From a methanotrophic endosymbiont of Bathymodiolus puteoserpentis (Logatchev) (GTDB taxonomy: Bacteria; Pseudomonadota; Gammaproteobacteria; Methylococcales; Methylomonadaceae): a stretch of 64,000 nucleotides of DNA. Shown here in pieces: positions 56,322 to 64,000 of this stretch. The notes under the pieces are model-generated. The model saw nothing but the letters and a program-made list of their open reading frames with translations, had not been told where the DNA came from and ran no database searches. The translations under genes and the position numbers were made by a program. The DNA lies in NCBI RefSeq assembly GCF_900128525.1, contig NZ_FQTQ01000048.1, positions 25,019-89,018 on the forward strand, written 5' to 3'. The first letter of the stretch is position 1; every line of letters starts with the position of its first letter.

Positions 56322-57415
56322 TGATTATTGGTATTTTAGGTGCAGGGCAATTAGCGCGTATGTTAGCGCTTGCCGGCAAACCCTTAGGTCTTAAATTTAT
56401 TTTCTTAGATCCAACACCTGAATCTTGCGCAGCTGACCTAGGTAAACACCTTATTGGTGATTACACGGATAAAGCATTATTAACACAGTTTGCAGCAGAA
56501 GCCGACATTATCACCTATGAATTTGAAAATGTCCCTGTGGAAATCATTCACTTTCTAGCCGAAAGCACACCCGTCTATCCACCAGAAAAAGCCTTGGCAG
56601 TCAGTCAAGATCGCATTACGGAAAAACAGTTTTGCCGTAACCTAGGCATTCCTACAGCCGCTTTCGCGACAGTATCCAGCTTAGCTGATTTAGAACAAGC
56701 AATGACCAGCATTGGCTATCCAGCTATTTTAAAAACTCGCCGTTTTGGCTACGATGGCAAAGGGCAAGTGGTTTTACGTAAGGCGCAAGACTTAGCTGAT
56801 GCATGGGATGCGGTACAAAATGCACCTTGTGTGGTTGAAAGCTTTGTCCCTTTTGATCGAGAAGTGTCTATTATTGCTAGCCGTAGCGTATCCGGTCACA
56901 CTGTTTACTACCCTTTATCTGAAAACACACATGAAAAAGGCATTTTACGTTTAGCCAAAAACACCTTAAGAGATCCATTACAAGCACAGGCAGAGCAGAT
57001 GATTAACACCCTGCTCACCGCACTTGATTATGTTGGCACGATTGCTTTAGAGTTATTTGCTGTTGACGATCAGCTAATCGTCAATGAATTCGCACCACGC
57101 GTACATAATTCAGGTCATTGGACTATCGAAGGCTCTGAAACCAGCCAATTTGAAAACCATTTAAGAGCAATTATCGACTGGCCTTTAGGAGCGACGAATT
57201 CAATTGGTTATGCCGCGATGCAAAATTTTATTGGTGGTGTACCTAGCAGCAATAAATTACTGTCTTTATCTCAAGTACACCTACACTTATATGATAAAGC
57301 CGCTAGAAAAGGACGCAAAATTGCTCATGCAACGGCTAGAACAGATTCATTAGAAAACTTTACCGATTTAATTGCATTACTTACTGAGCTTGCCAAGCAA
57401 AGCGATGATTCATAA
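56321..57415 (+). CDS. purK: N5-carboxyaminoimidazole ribonucleotide synthase PurK
   Basis: ATP-grasp enzyme that carboxylates AIR with bicarbonate to N5-CAIR, the substrate of PurE. It has IGILGAGQLARMLALA at the N-terminus, YPAILKTRRFGYDGKGQ (ATP-grasp), CVVESFVPFDREVS and the metal-binding VNEFAPRVHNSGHWTIEG. 364 residues. It overlaps purE by one base. Confidence 0.96.
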   Translation: MIIGILGAGQLARMLALAGKPLGLKFIFLDPTPESCAADLGKHLIGDYTDKALLTQFAAEADIITYEFENVPVEIIHFLAESTPVYPPEKALAVSQDRITEKQFCRNLGIPTAAFATVSSLADLEQAMTSIGYPAILKTRRFGYDGKGQVVLRKAQDLADAWDAVQNAPCVVESFVPFDREVSIIASRSVSGHTVYYPLSENTHEKGILRLAKNTLRDPLQAQAEQMINTLLTALDYVGTIALELFAVDDQLIVNEFAPRVHNSGHWTIEGSETSQFENHLRAIIDWPLGATNSIGYAAMQNFIGGVPSSNKLLSLSQVHLHLYDKAARKGRKIAHATARTDSLENFTDLIALLTELAKQSDDS

Positions 57416-57450
57416 TTACCTCTTTTCACTCAACCTTTATATCTATCCTT

Positions 57451-57933
57451 ATGAAAAATATTGAAAACCCTGTTGTTTCTATCCACTATACTTTAACTAA
57501 CAAAGCTGGCGAAAAATTAGATAGCTCAATTGGCTCTGAGCCACTCACTTATATACAAGGTGCGGGGAATATTATTCCTGGTTTAGAAAGTGCGCTTGCT
57601 GATAAATCTGTGGGCGATAAGTTAACTGTTACTATCGAACCAAAAGATGCTTATGGTGAGCGTAACGAAGAGCATATCCAAACAGTTCCAAAAGAAATGT
57701 TTCAAGGCATTGATAATATTGAAGTCGGTATGCAATTCCAAGCAGACTCTAGCAATGGTCCAGCCATTGTAACGATTACCGCAGTAGAAGGTGATCAAGT
57801 GTCTGTTGATGGCAATCACCCTTTAGCGGGTGAGCAACTTACGTTTGATGTGGAAATTATGGATATCCGTCCAGCCACAGAATCCGAAATGGAACACGGC
57901 CATATTCATGGCGAAAGTTGTAACCACGGCTAA
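57451..57933 (+). CDS. slyD: FKBP-type peptidyl-prolyl isomerase SlyD-like
   Basis: Cytoplasmic prolyl isomerase and folding helper. The FKBP core (YTLTNKAGEKLDSSIGSEPL, GAGNIIPGLESALADKSVGD) surrounds an inserted IF chaperone flap (about 70-125). The C-terminus MEHGHIHGESCNHG is a short His/Cys tail, possibly binding Ni2+ or Zn2+, much shorter than the E. coli SlyD tail. 160 residues. Confidence 0.9.
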   Translation: MKNIENPVVSIHYTLTNKAGEKLDSSIGSEPLTYIQGAGNIIPGLESALADKSVGDKLTVTIEPKDAYGERNEEHIQTVPKEMFQGIDNIEVGMQFQADSSNGPAIVTITAVEGDQVSVDGNHPLAGEQLTFDVEIMDIRPATESEMEHGHIHGESCNHG

Positions 57934-58008
57934 TTCCATTTTTATAGGTAGTTAGGGTTTTCTACATCTGCTAGATAACCTTGACTACACGACTAACTCA
58001 GGAGTCTT

Positions 58009-58479
58009 ATGGACCAACTACAATCAGGTATTCGTATTACTGTACGTGCCGTTATTATTCAAGAAGGTAAAATTCTTTTAATCAAAAAAAATAGCCCAGC
58101 CGATGGCATCCGCTACACCTTACCCGGCGGCGCACTAAATGCGGGGGAAACATTACATCAAGCCGTTATCCGTGAGTGCATAGAAGAAATCAATACCCCT
58201 GTCGTCGCACATGATGTATTGCATATAGCCGACCTATTTATTCCCAAGCTAGAGCCACAACCCTATATCCGCCACCAATTAGAAATATTAATTGACTGCC
58301 AAGTTCCAGATAGCTATACCCCTAACACAGGCCCCGAGCCCGACAAGCATCAAGTCGGCGTGGAGTGGTTAGCATTACAAGAACTTTCTGACTATAGCAT
58401 TTCCCCTGATTTTTTTGCAGCACTGCTTATTAATTTACATTCAGGTGAGCATGATGTTTACGTAGGCTCTGTTGCTTAA
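58009..58479 (+). CDS. Nudix hydrolase
   Basis: A 156-residue pyrophosphohydrolase. The Nudix box reads G-ALNAG-E-TLHQAVI-RECIEEINTP: the E, RE and EE are present, but the box glycine near the end is Asn. Substrate unknown. A GGAGTC ribosome site precedes the ATG. It is convergent with ubiD, separated by a palindrome. Confidence 0.88.
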   Translation: MDQLQSGIRITVRAVIIQEGKILLIKKNSPADGIRYTLPGGALNAGETLHQAVIRECIEEINTPVVAHDVLHIADLFIPKLEPQPYIRHQLEILIDCQVPDSYTPNTGPEPDKHQVGVEWLALQELSDYSISPDFFAALLINLHSGEHDVYVGSVA

Positions 58480-58573
58480 CAAGGCATACAATCAATAAAA
58501 CAGAATGAAGCACTACACCACCCCCATAAAAAGAACCAGCGTATCCATCCACAAGTTCAAACTCATTCGAGCA

Positions 58574-58591
58574 GTGCGGATAAATCCGCAC
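58574..58591. repeat. Short perfect palindrome
   Basis: GTGCGGATAAATCCGCAC is an 18-bp inverted repeat with a 4-base loop in the gap between the convergent Nudix and ubiD genes. It may end transcription from either side; no T-run follows, so a role as an intrinsic terminator is uncertain. Confidence 0.55.
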
Positions 58592-58607
58592 CTACCACTC
58601 GGCATGC

Positions 58608-60071
58608 CTATATACCTAAGCTATCCCACATCTCATCCACTTTCTTTACTACGTCATCAGTCATAGTAATAGTCCTACCCCACTCTCGGGTAGTTTCACC
58701 TGGCCATTTATTGGTTGCATCAAAACCGACTTTAGAACCTAGACCTGAAACTGGAGAAGCAAAGTCTAAATAATCAATCGGGGTATTTTCCAAAATAGTT
58801 AAATCCCGTGCCGGATCCATACGCGTAGTAATTGCCCAGATGACTTCTTGCCAATTATGCACATCAACATCATCATCAACGACAATCACGAACTTGGTGT
58901 ACATAAACTGACGTAAATATGACCAAGTGCCGAGCATTACTCGCTTAGCATGACCGGCATATTGCTTTTTCATACTAATCACGGCCATCCGATAGGAGCA
59001 ACCTTCAGGCGGCAAATAAAAGTCAGTAATTTCGGGAAATTGCTTTTGCAAAATCGGTACAAAGACTTCATTTAAGGCAACACCCAATACCGCTGGTTCA
59101 TCAGGTGGTTTGCCAGTATAGGTGCTGTGATAAATCGGCGCTTGGCGTTGCGTAATACACTCAATGGTAAACACTGGAAACTCACCCACTTCATTATAGT
59201 AGCCGGTATGATCACCAAACGGCCCTTCGGGTGCCATTTCATCAGGATAAATAAAACCTTCAAAAACAATTTCAGCGCTTGCTGGTACTTGTAAATCATT
59301 GGTGATCGATTTTGCCACTTCAGTTTTAGAGCCACGTAATAAGCCCGCAAAAGCATATTCTGACAAAGTATCCGGCACTGGCGTGACCGCTGCTAAAATA
59401 GTTGCTGGGTCTGCACCTAAAGCCACTGAAACAGGGTATGGTTTACCCGGATTTTTATCTTGCCATTCTTTAAAATCTAACGCGCCACCACGGTGTGCCA
59501 GCCAACGCATAATGACTTTATTTTTAGCAATCACTTGCAGACGATAAATACCCAGGTTTTGACGGTCTTTATAAGGGCCTTTGGTAATCACTAAGGGCCA
59601 AGTAATTAAAGGCCCAACATCTTCTGGCCAACAAGTTTGTATCGGATATACGCCTAAATCAACCTCATCACCTGTTCTGATAATTTCCTGACAAGGTGGA
59701 TTTTTCACTACTTTAGGCGCCATATTTAAAACATTTTTAAACACAGGGATTTTATCTATCGCATCCTTCATGCCTTTCGGTGGCTCTGGCTCTTTTAATT
59801 GTGATAACAACTCACCAACACCACGTAACGCCGTCACTGAGGTTTCACCCATACCCATAGCCACCCGATCAGGCGTACCAAATAAGTTCGCTAAGACAGG
59901 AATATTATGCCCTTTCGGATTTTCAAATAATAAGGCCGGTCCTCCTTGCTTTAAGGTACGGTCGCAAATCTCCGTCATTTCTAAAACCGGATCTATTTCT
60001 TGGGTAACACGCTTTAGCTCACCCTTTTTTTCCAACTGCGCAATAAAATCTCTTAAATCTTTGTACTTCAT
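58608..60071 (-). CDS. ubiD: 3-octaprenyl-4-hydroxybenzoate carboxy-lyase UbiD
   Basis: Prenylated-FMN-dependent decarboxylase of ubiquinone synthesis. Family segments: [45 protein letters not shown], the catalytic Glu-Arg region [12 protein letters not shown], and [20 protein letters not shown]. 487 residues, standard. It supplies the ubiquinone used by the bc1 complex at 11-13.7 kb. Its start overlaps the prlC stop by 4 bp. The UbiX flavin prenyltransferase it needs is not in the window. Confidence 0.96.
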   Translation of the reverse strand: MKYKDLRDFIAQLEKKGELKRVTQEIDPVLEMTEICDRTLKQGGPALLFENPKGHNIPVLANLFGTPDRVAMGMGETSVTALRGVGELLSQLKEPEPPKGMKDAIDKIPVFKNVLNMAPKVVKNPPCQEIIRTGDEVDLGVYPIQTCWPEDVGPLITWPLVITKGPYKDRQNLGIYRLQVIAKNKVIMRWLAHRGGALDFKEWQDKNPGKPYPVSVALGADPATILAAVTPVPDTLSEYAFAGLLRGSKTEVAKSITNDLQVPASAEIVFEGFIYPDEMAPEGPFGDHTGYYNEVGEFPVFTIECITQRQAPIYHSTYTGKPPDEPAVLGVALNEVFVPILQKQFPEITDFYLPPEGCSYRMAVISMKKQYAGHAKRVMLGTWSYLRQFMYTKFVIVVDDDVDVHNWQEVIWAITTRMDPARDLTILENTPIDYLDFASPVSGLGSKVGFDATNKWPGETTREWGRTITMTDDVVKKVDEMWDSLGI

Positions 60072-62104
60072 GCCGCAATACCATTATGTCGTAATAAGGC
60101 ATCAATATTTGGCGCGCGCCCTCGGAATTTAATAAATAAATCCATCGCATCTGCGCTACCGCCCGTTTCTAAAATATGCGTTAAAAAAGCCAGGCCAGTT
60201 TCTTGATCAAAAATACCGTTTTCTTCAAATAACGAATAAGCATCGCTAGATAGCACCTCTGCCCATTTATAACTGTAATAACCCGCCGCATAACCACCAG
60301 CAAAAATATGTGAAAAACTGTGTGCAAAACGATTAAAGGCAGGCGGAATCATCACCGAAACTTGCTCACGAATTTCATGCAATACCTCATAAATTCGCGC
60401 GCCTTGTTCTGGATCATAATCTTGATGCATACGGAAATCAAATAAGCTAAACTCCAACTGCCTGACCATTAACATGCCTGCTTGAAAATTCTTTGCAGCA
60501 AGCATTTTTTCAAATAAACTATCAGGCAATGGTTCACCAGTTTGGTAATGCCCTGAAATTAACGCTAAAGCTTCTTTTTCCCAACACCAGTTTTCCATAA
60601 ACTGACTCGGTAATTCAACCGCATCCCATTCCACACCATTAATACCCGACACGCCCAAATAATCAACTTGCGTCATCATATGCTGTAGACCATGACCAAA
60701 CTCATGAAATAAAGTTAACACTTCATCATGCGTTAATAGCGCGGGGTCAGTGCCGGTTGGCGGTGTAAAATTACAAGTCAAGTAAGCGACTGGAGTTTGC
60801 ACTGTGCCATCTGTTTTTTTCCGCCCAACACAGTCATCCATCCATGCCCCCCCGCGTTTTTTAGCACGTGCATACAAGTCGATATAAAACTTACCGCGTA
60901 GATTGCCATTTTTATCCAGAATCTGGAAAAAACGTATGTCTTTATGCCAAGAATCAAACGCCGTAATTTCAGTAATATTTAAGCCGTATAGTTTTTCCAC
61001 TACGTCAAATAAACCTTGTAATACTTTGGGTGCAGGGAAAAACTGCTTCACTTCCTCTTGCGATAAATCATAAGCGTGCTGGCGCATTTTTTCAGAAAAA
61101 TACCCAACATCCCAAGCATATAGTTTAGCTACGCCATAATGCTCTTTAGCAAACGCGGTTAGCTCTGCTAAATCCTTTTGTGCCTGCGGTAATGATTTTG
61201 CTGCCAATTCCTCTAAAAAGTCCATAACTTGCTTAGGTGAATCAGCCATTTTTGTTGCTAATGACAACTCTGCATAATTTTGAAAACCTAATAACATCGC
61301 TTTTTCATGACGCAAAGCAATGGTTTGTTCCATAATCTTTGTATTATCCCATTCAGGATTCGTTCCTTGATCTGACGCGCGCGTAGAAAAAGCTTTATAC
61401 ACATCAGCACGTAATTGGCGATCATCAGCGTAAGTCATAACTGGCAAATAAGACGGAAATTGTAAAGTTAACATCCACCCTTTTTTACCTTCCTGTTCGG
61501 CAATCTGTTTAGCTTGCTGTAATGCAGAATCAGGTAATCCCGCTAAATCTGCTTTTTTAGTAAAAAGTTTCTGCCAATCATTAGTTGCATCAAGCAAATT
61601 TTCTTCATACTTACTGGATAATTGCGAAAGTTCTAAACTGATTTCTTTATAACGCGCCTGTTTTTCATCATCAAGGTCAATCCCCGATAAGCGAAAGCCA
61701 CGCAATGAATTTTGAATAATTTTTTGCTGTGCCGGCGCAAGTGCCGTATAAACATCACTTGCCGCAATTTGCTCATAGGCTTTAAATAAACCTTTATGCT
61801 GCCCCATCGCTGTTGAATAAGCACTTAACTTTGGCAAACAAGCATTGTAAGCATCACGTAAATCATCGTTATTCACTACAGAATTCATATGACTTACTGG
61901 CGACCAAGCTTTATTTATGCGATCTTCGGCTTCCTCTAAGGGAGCAATCAGGTTTTCCCAAGTGTAAACTTCATTTTCAGCAAGCAGTGTTTCAACTAAG
62001 GCTTGTGCATCAGTCAATAACTGCTCAATAGCAGGCTCAATATGCTCTGCTTTTATTTGTGAAAATAAGGGAAGTTCTGTGGGATTCAATAAAGGATTAT
62101 TCAT
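60068..62104 (-). CDS. prlC: Oligopeptidase A
   Basis: Cytoplasmic M3 zinc metallopeptidase that degrades signal peptides and other short peptides. The active site is H467-E468-F-G-H471 in [15 protein letters not shown], with the distal Glu in [20 protein letters not shown]. 678 residues, equal to E. coli PrlC. It overlaps ubiD by 4 bp at its end. About 215 bp upstream, to the HDOD gene, contain no other gene. Confidence 0.95.
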   Translation of the reverse strand: MNNPLLNPTELPLFSQIKAEHIEPAIEQLLTDAQALVETLLAENEVYTWENLIAPLEEAEDRINKAWSPVSHMNSVVNNDDLRDAYNACLPKLSAYSTAMGQHKGLFKAYEQIAASDVYTALAPAQQKIIQNSLRGFRLSGIDLDDEKQARYKEISLELSQLSSKYEENLLDATNDWQKLFTKKADLAGLPDSALQQAKQIAEQEGKKGWMLTLQFPSYLPVMTYADDRQLRADVYKAFSTRASDQGTNPEWDNTKIMEQTIALRHEKAMLLGFQNYAELSLATKMADSPKQVMDFLEELAAKSLPQAQKDLAELTAFAKEHYGVAKLYAWDVGYFSEKMRQHAYDLSQEEVKQFFPAPKVLQGLFDVVEKLYGLNITEITAFDSWHKDIRFFQILDKNGNLRGKFYIDLYARAKKRGGAWMDDCVGRKKTDGTVQTPVAYLTCNFTPPTGTDPALLTHDEVLTLFHEFGHGLQHMMTQVDYLGVSGINGVEWDAVELPSQFMENWCWEKEALALISGHYQTGEPLPDSLFEKMLAAKNFQAGMLMVRQLEFSLFDFRMHQDYDPEQGARIYEVLHEIREQVSVMIPPAFNRFAHSFSHIFAGGYAAGYYSYKWAEVLSSDAYSLFEENGIFDQETGLAFLTHILETGGSADAMDLFIKFRGRAPNIDALLRHNGIAA

Positions 62105-62319
62105 GAAAGATAATAATAATGAGTTATAAAAGTGAATAGAAAAAGATTAATAGTTAAGCAAGAACGCTCATGACAATCTTTAATAGGCTGATTTTCTCGT
62201 AAATAATACATACAAAGAAAAATCAGGATTTAATTTACCATTTTTCAACTTAGAAAAAGTACTTATACAGTTTACAATCATCACCGCGGTATACCACCTT
62301 AAATTTGCAGCCATTATTA

Positions 62320-63609
62320 TTAATGCGAAAAAGCCCTTAATGCATTGTTAATTTTATCTTTAGCATCATGCAAAATCGCCAATGAATGCTCTGGTGATAA
62401 AGTTGCATCATTAAGCTTACTAGCTGCTGGAATAGAAGATATTGCGGGATAAGCCTGATTGTCTTTTTGTCCTATTTTGCTATGTAATTGTGCCAATACC
62501 ACGACATCAAGCACAGACAAATCTTTTGAGCGGTTTTGATACCAATCATTAGAATACAACGGGATATCAGCTAACTCCTCAGGGAAATCCCAACGTTCTA
62601 AAACACGTCTACCCACAACGCCACGCACAAAACCCATCGCCTCTTTCAGCTCTGCTTCAGTATAAAAACCATCAGGTAAATTATCTGTAAAGCTTAATAA
62701 AGGAATAATACCAATATCAACGACTAAGCCTGCTAGTAAAGCCTCTTCCGGATCAACTTTACCCGTTTCTTTCGCCAGTACATGACTAATACTGGAAATA
62801 TAAATACTACGTTTCCATAAAGCATCCATATACTTCTTTAGTACGGGTTTTTTACTATTAAAAATCTGTTTTAAGCACAAAGTAGTGACTAAACTACGCG
62901 TCCCAATTAAACCAATTCTATTAACCGCCTCTAAGCACGATTTAGCAGGCTGTTGGGTAATATACAAAGGACAATTAGCAACTTGAATCAACTTACCTGA
63001 AATAACAGGATCCAATTGAATAATTTTAACCGCCTCATGCACACCGATCTCTTGCTGCATAGACTTGCGCAAATGCAATGCTGTGTCAGGCATCGCAGGA
63101 ATTTGCACTTCATCATTCGAGAAATTTTGCACAAACAATTGCAATAAACGATTATTTGTATATTTGGGAGGTAATTCTAACTGTTGTACCTGCTTATCTG
63201 TTTGATGCATCTGCATAATTTTTTGCGATACAGCCAAAATACTAACATCAGTTTTAGCAATTGCTGTCGTTGTATGCACAGTTCCTGCAAAAAGTGCGAA
63301 ACGGGATTTTGGTGATGCATTATCAATCGTATAGCTCACACCATTTTGATCAGTCAGCTTAACCTCACCCTGTAATAAAAAATAAACATTATTCGCAGGC
63401 ATTCCAGCGGCAAATAGCGTTGCTCCTTTAGGGAAAATTTTAGCTTTATGCTCCAAAGCAAAGGTCTCTAAAAACTCTGGTTTTAGTTGTCGAATAGGAA
63501 TGAGTTTTTTCAAATCATCTACAGAAATAGTCTCAGCTACCTCCATACCCACGCCCTTCTTAATTCCATTAGTTTTTTTTGACTTAAAAAAGTCAGGTAT
63601 TAAGGCCAT
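62320..63609 (-). CDS. Cyclic-nucleotide-binding / HDOD domain regulatory protein
   Basis: A 429-residue signalling protein. The N-terminal domain (about 35-125) is a cNMP-binding beta roll with FPKGATLFAAGMPANNVYFLLQGEV. The C-terminal half (about 175-375) is an HDOD domain, PAMPDTALHLRKSMQ and VNRIGLIGTRSLVTTL then ALLAGLVVDIGIIPLLS, lacking a catalytic HD pair in most members. HDOD proteins take part in signalling, often next to GGDEF or chemotaxis genes; no such gene is next to it here. Divergent from the broken frame at the right edge. Confidence 0.88.
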   Translation of the reverse strand: MALIPDFFKSKKTNGIKKGVGMEVAETISVDDLKKLIPIRQLKPEFLETFALEHKAKIFPKGATLFAAGMPANNVYFLLQGEVKLTDQNGVSYTIDNASPKSRFALFAGTVHTTTAIAKTDVSILAVSQKIMQMHQTDKQVQQLELPPKYTNNRLLQLFVQNFSNDEVQIPAMPDTALHLRKSMQQEIGVHEAVKIIQLDPVISGKLIQVANCPLYITQQPAKSCLEAVNRIGLIGTRSLVTTLCLKQIFNSKKPVLKKYMDALWKRSIYISSISHVLAKETGKVDPEEALLAGLVVDIGIIPLLSFTDNLPDGFYTEAELKEAMGFVRGVVGRRVLERWDFPEELADIPLYSNDWYQNRSKDLSVLDVVVLAQLHSKIGQKDNQAYPAISSIPAASKLNDATLSPEHSLAILHDAKDKINNALRAFSH

Positions 63610-63774
63610 TTGCCCCTCATTGAATATAATTCACATAAGTTCAAGTATAGCGTAAAAATCGCGCAAAAAAACCATCGCTCCTTTTTATATAATAAGCTGT
63701 AGTACACGACCTCTCTATACTATTATAATAATAGTCAAATAGTCGTATAAATTAACACTCCGCAGATAACCAAA
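63610..63774. promoter_or_regulatory. Divergent intergenic region
   Basis: About 165 bp, very AT-rich, between the HDOD gene and the rightward frame starting at 63775. Several TATAAT-like stretches (for example TATTATAATAATAG near 63720) could serve as -10 elements, but none can be assigned securely. Confidence 0.3.
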
Positions 63775-63891
63775 ATGGATATTTATAAATTTAAACCAGT
63801 ACCTGCTCATACTAACTTTCAACTACCGTTTGAATTAACTAGAAAAGACTTTAGTGTTTGGTTGCACTCCTTAGGAATGTGCATGAAATAA
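63775..63891 (+). pseudogene. 5' fragment of an unknown gene, probably broken by an IS
   Basis: ATG frame of 38 codons starting MDIYKFKPVPAHTNFQLPFE and continuing LTRKDFSVWLHSL before a stop. The start looks genuine (aromatic- and proline-rich, like the N-terminus of a longer protein), and the frame collapses where an apparent insertion-sequence end begins (TTAGGAATGTGCATGAAATA). The family is not recognised; the rest of the gene, if it exists, lies beyond the IS outside the window. Confidence 0.5.
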
Positions 63892-63901
63892 CTTAGGCAA
63901 C

Positions 63902-64000
63902 TTATAAAGTTGTTGCGTCAGGAATGGCAGTATAATTCCATTGCCTCAGGTGCTCATCAAATACAATTCGCATTGACTCTTTAAAACCCTCTGCAACTTT
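63902..64000 (-). CDS. Transposase C-terminus (cut by window edge), possibly ISAzo13-like
   Basis: The minus strand encodes 32 residues up to a TAA stop, open to the edge: KVAEGFKESMRIVFDEHLRQ, then WNYTAIPDATTL. The WNYT-x-x-P ending resembles the C-terminus of ISAzo13-family transposases as I remember them; only the end is visible, so the family is tentative. About 35 bp separate the stop from the presumed IS end near 63867. Confidence 0.5.
   Translation of the reverse strand, partial: KVAEGFKESMRIVFDEHLRQWNYTAIPDATTL

Overview
The window is about 64 kb of AT-rich (roughly 40% GC by eye) gammaproteobacterial chromosome. The gene neighbourhoods are typical of that class: yrbG-kdsD beside mlaFED-murA, hisC-petABC, and rpsB-tsf-pyrH-frr-uppS-cdsA-dxr-rseP. 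The small secreted gene at 13.7 kb, the dispersed GTGGG...GGCTTTA palindromes and the overall style recall Methylococcales (methanotroph relatives), but no methane-oxidation gene lies here, so the order is only a guess. No tRNA, rRNA, CRISPR array or prophage was recognised. Both edges cut genes: kdsD on the left and a transposase on the right.

Layout. 0-1.8 kb: kdsD (partial) and the cation/Ca2+ exchanger yrbG. 2.4-3.6 kb: a complete IS4-family element with a 9-bp target duplication, separating yrbG from the mla operon. 3.7-10.8 kb: mlaFED-mlaB-murA-hisGD, an ASCH-domain gene, then hisC. The outer-membrane lipid transporter lacks mlaC here. 10.9-13.7 kb: the cytochrome bc1 complex petABC, closed by a clear terminator. 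13.7-16.6 kb: a small secreted protein and a periplasmic DUF255 protein carrying a DsbD-N-like tail. 16.6-19.7 kb: a repeat-rich segment holding rluF, a tandem MITE-like repeat, a large inverted repeat and a secreted transglutaminase. A 100-bp displaced copy of the selD 3' end marks its left edge. 19.8-26.4 kb: FAD-oxidoreductase/SelD fusion, selU, a Sfp-type phosphopantetheinyl transferase, ggt and a NagD-like phosphatase. 26.5-36.1 kb: a long leftward block running from rpsB through isoprenoid and phospholipid genes and rseP to dsbC, rpe and rpiA. 36.4-39.8 kb: map-glnD. 39.8-43.7 kb: rnr-rlmB and an unknown partner gene. 43.9-47.9 kb: small nucleic-acid-binding genes, a second IS4-family element and a two-gene ABC exporter. 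48-49.4 kb: small unknown genes. 49.5-53.5 kb: a compact P450 / fatty-acyl-AMP ligase-ACP / DUF374 acyltransferase operon. 53.8-63.6 kb: a DUF302-like lipoprotein, lgt, tsaC, purEK, slyD, a Nudix hydrolase, ubiD, prlC and a cNMP/HDOD regulator. 63.6-64 kb: a short reading frame broken by a third insertion sequence.

How the genes fit together. Most of the window is core metabolism and envelope biogenesis: peptidoglycan and LPS precursors, lipid trafficking, undecaprenyl-PP and CDP-diacylglycerol synthesis, lipoprotein maturation, histidine and purine synthesis, and respiration. The accessory material is confined to the three insertion sequences, the 16.6-19.7 kb island and the 48-53.5 kb block. 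The most promising less-familiar system is the P450-FAAL/ACP-acyltransferase operon. I infer that it activates, oxidises and transfers a fatty acyl chain to an envelope lipid. Its carrier domain could be primed by the phosphopantetheinyl transferase at 23 kb.
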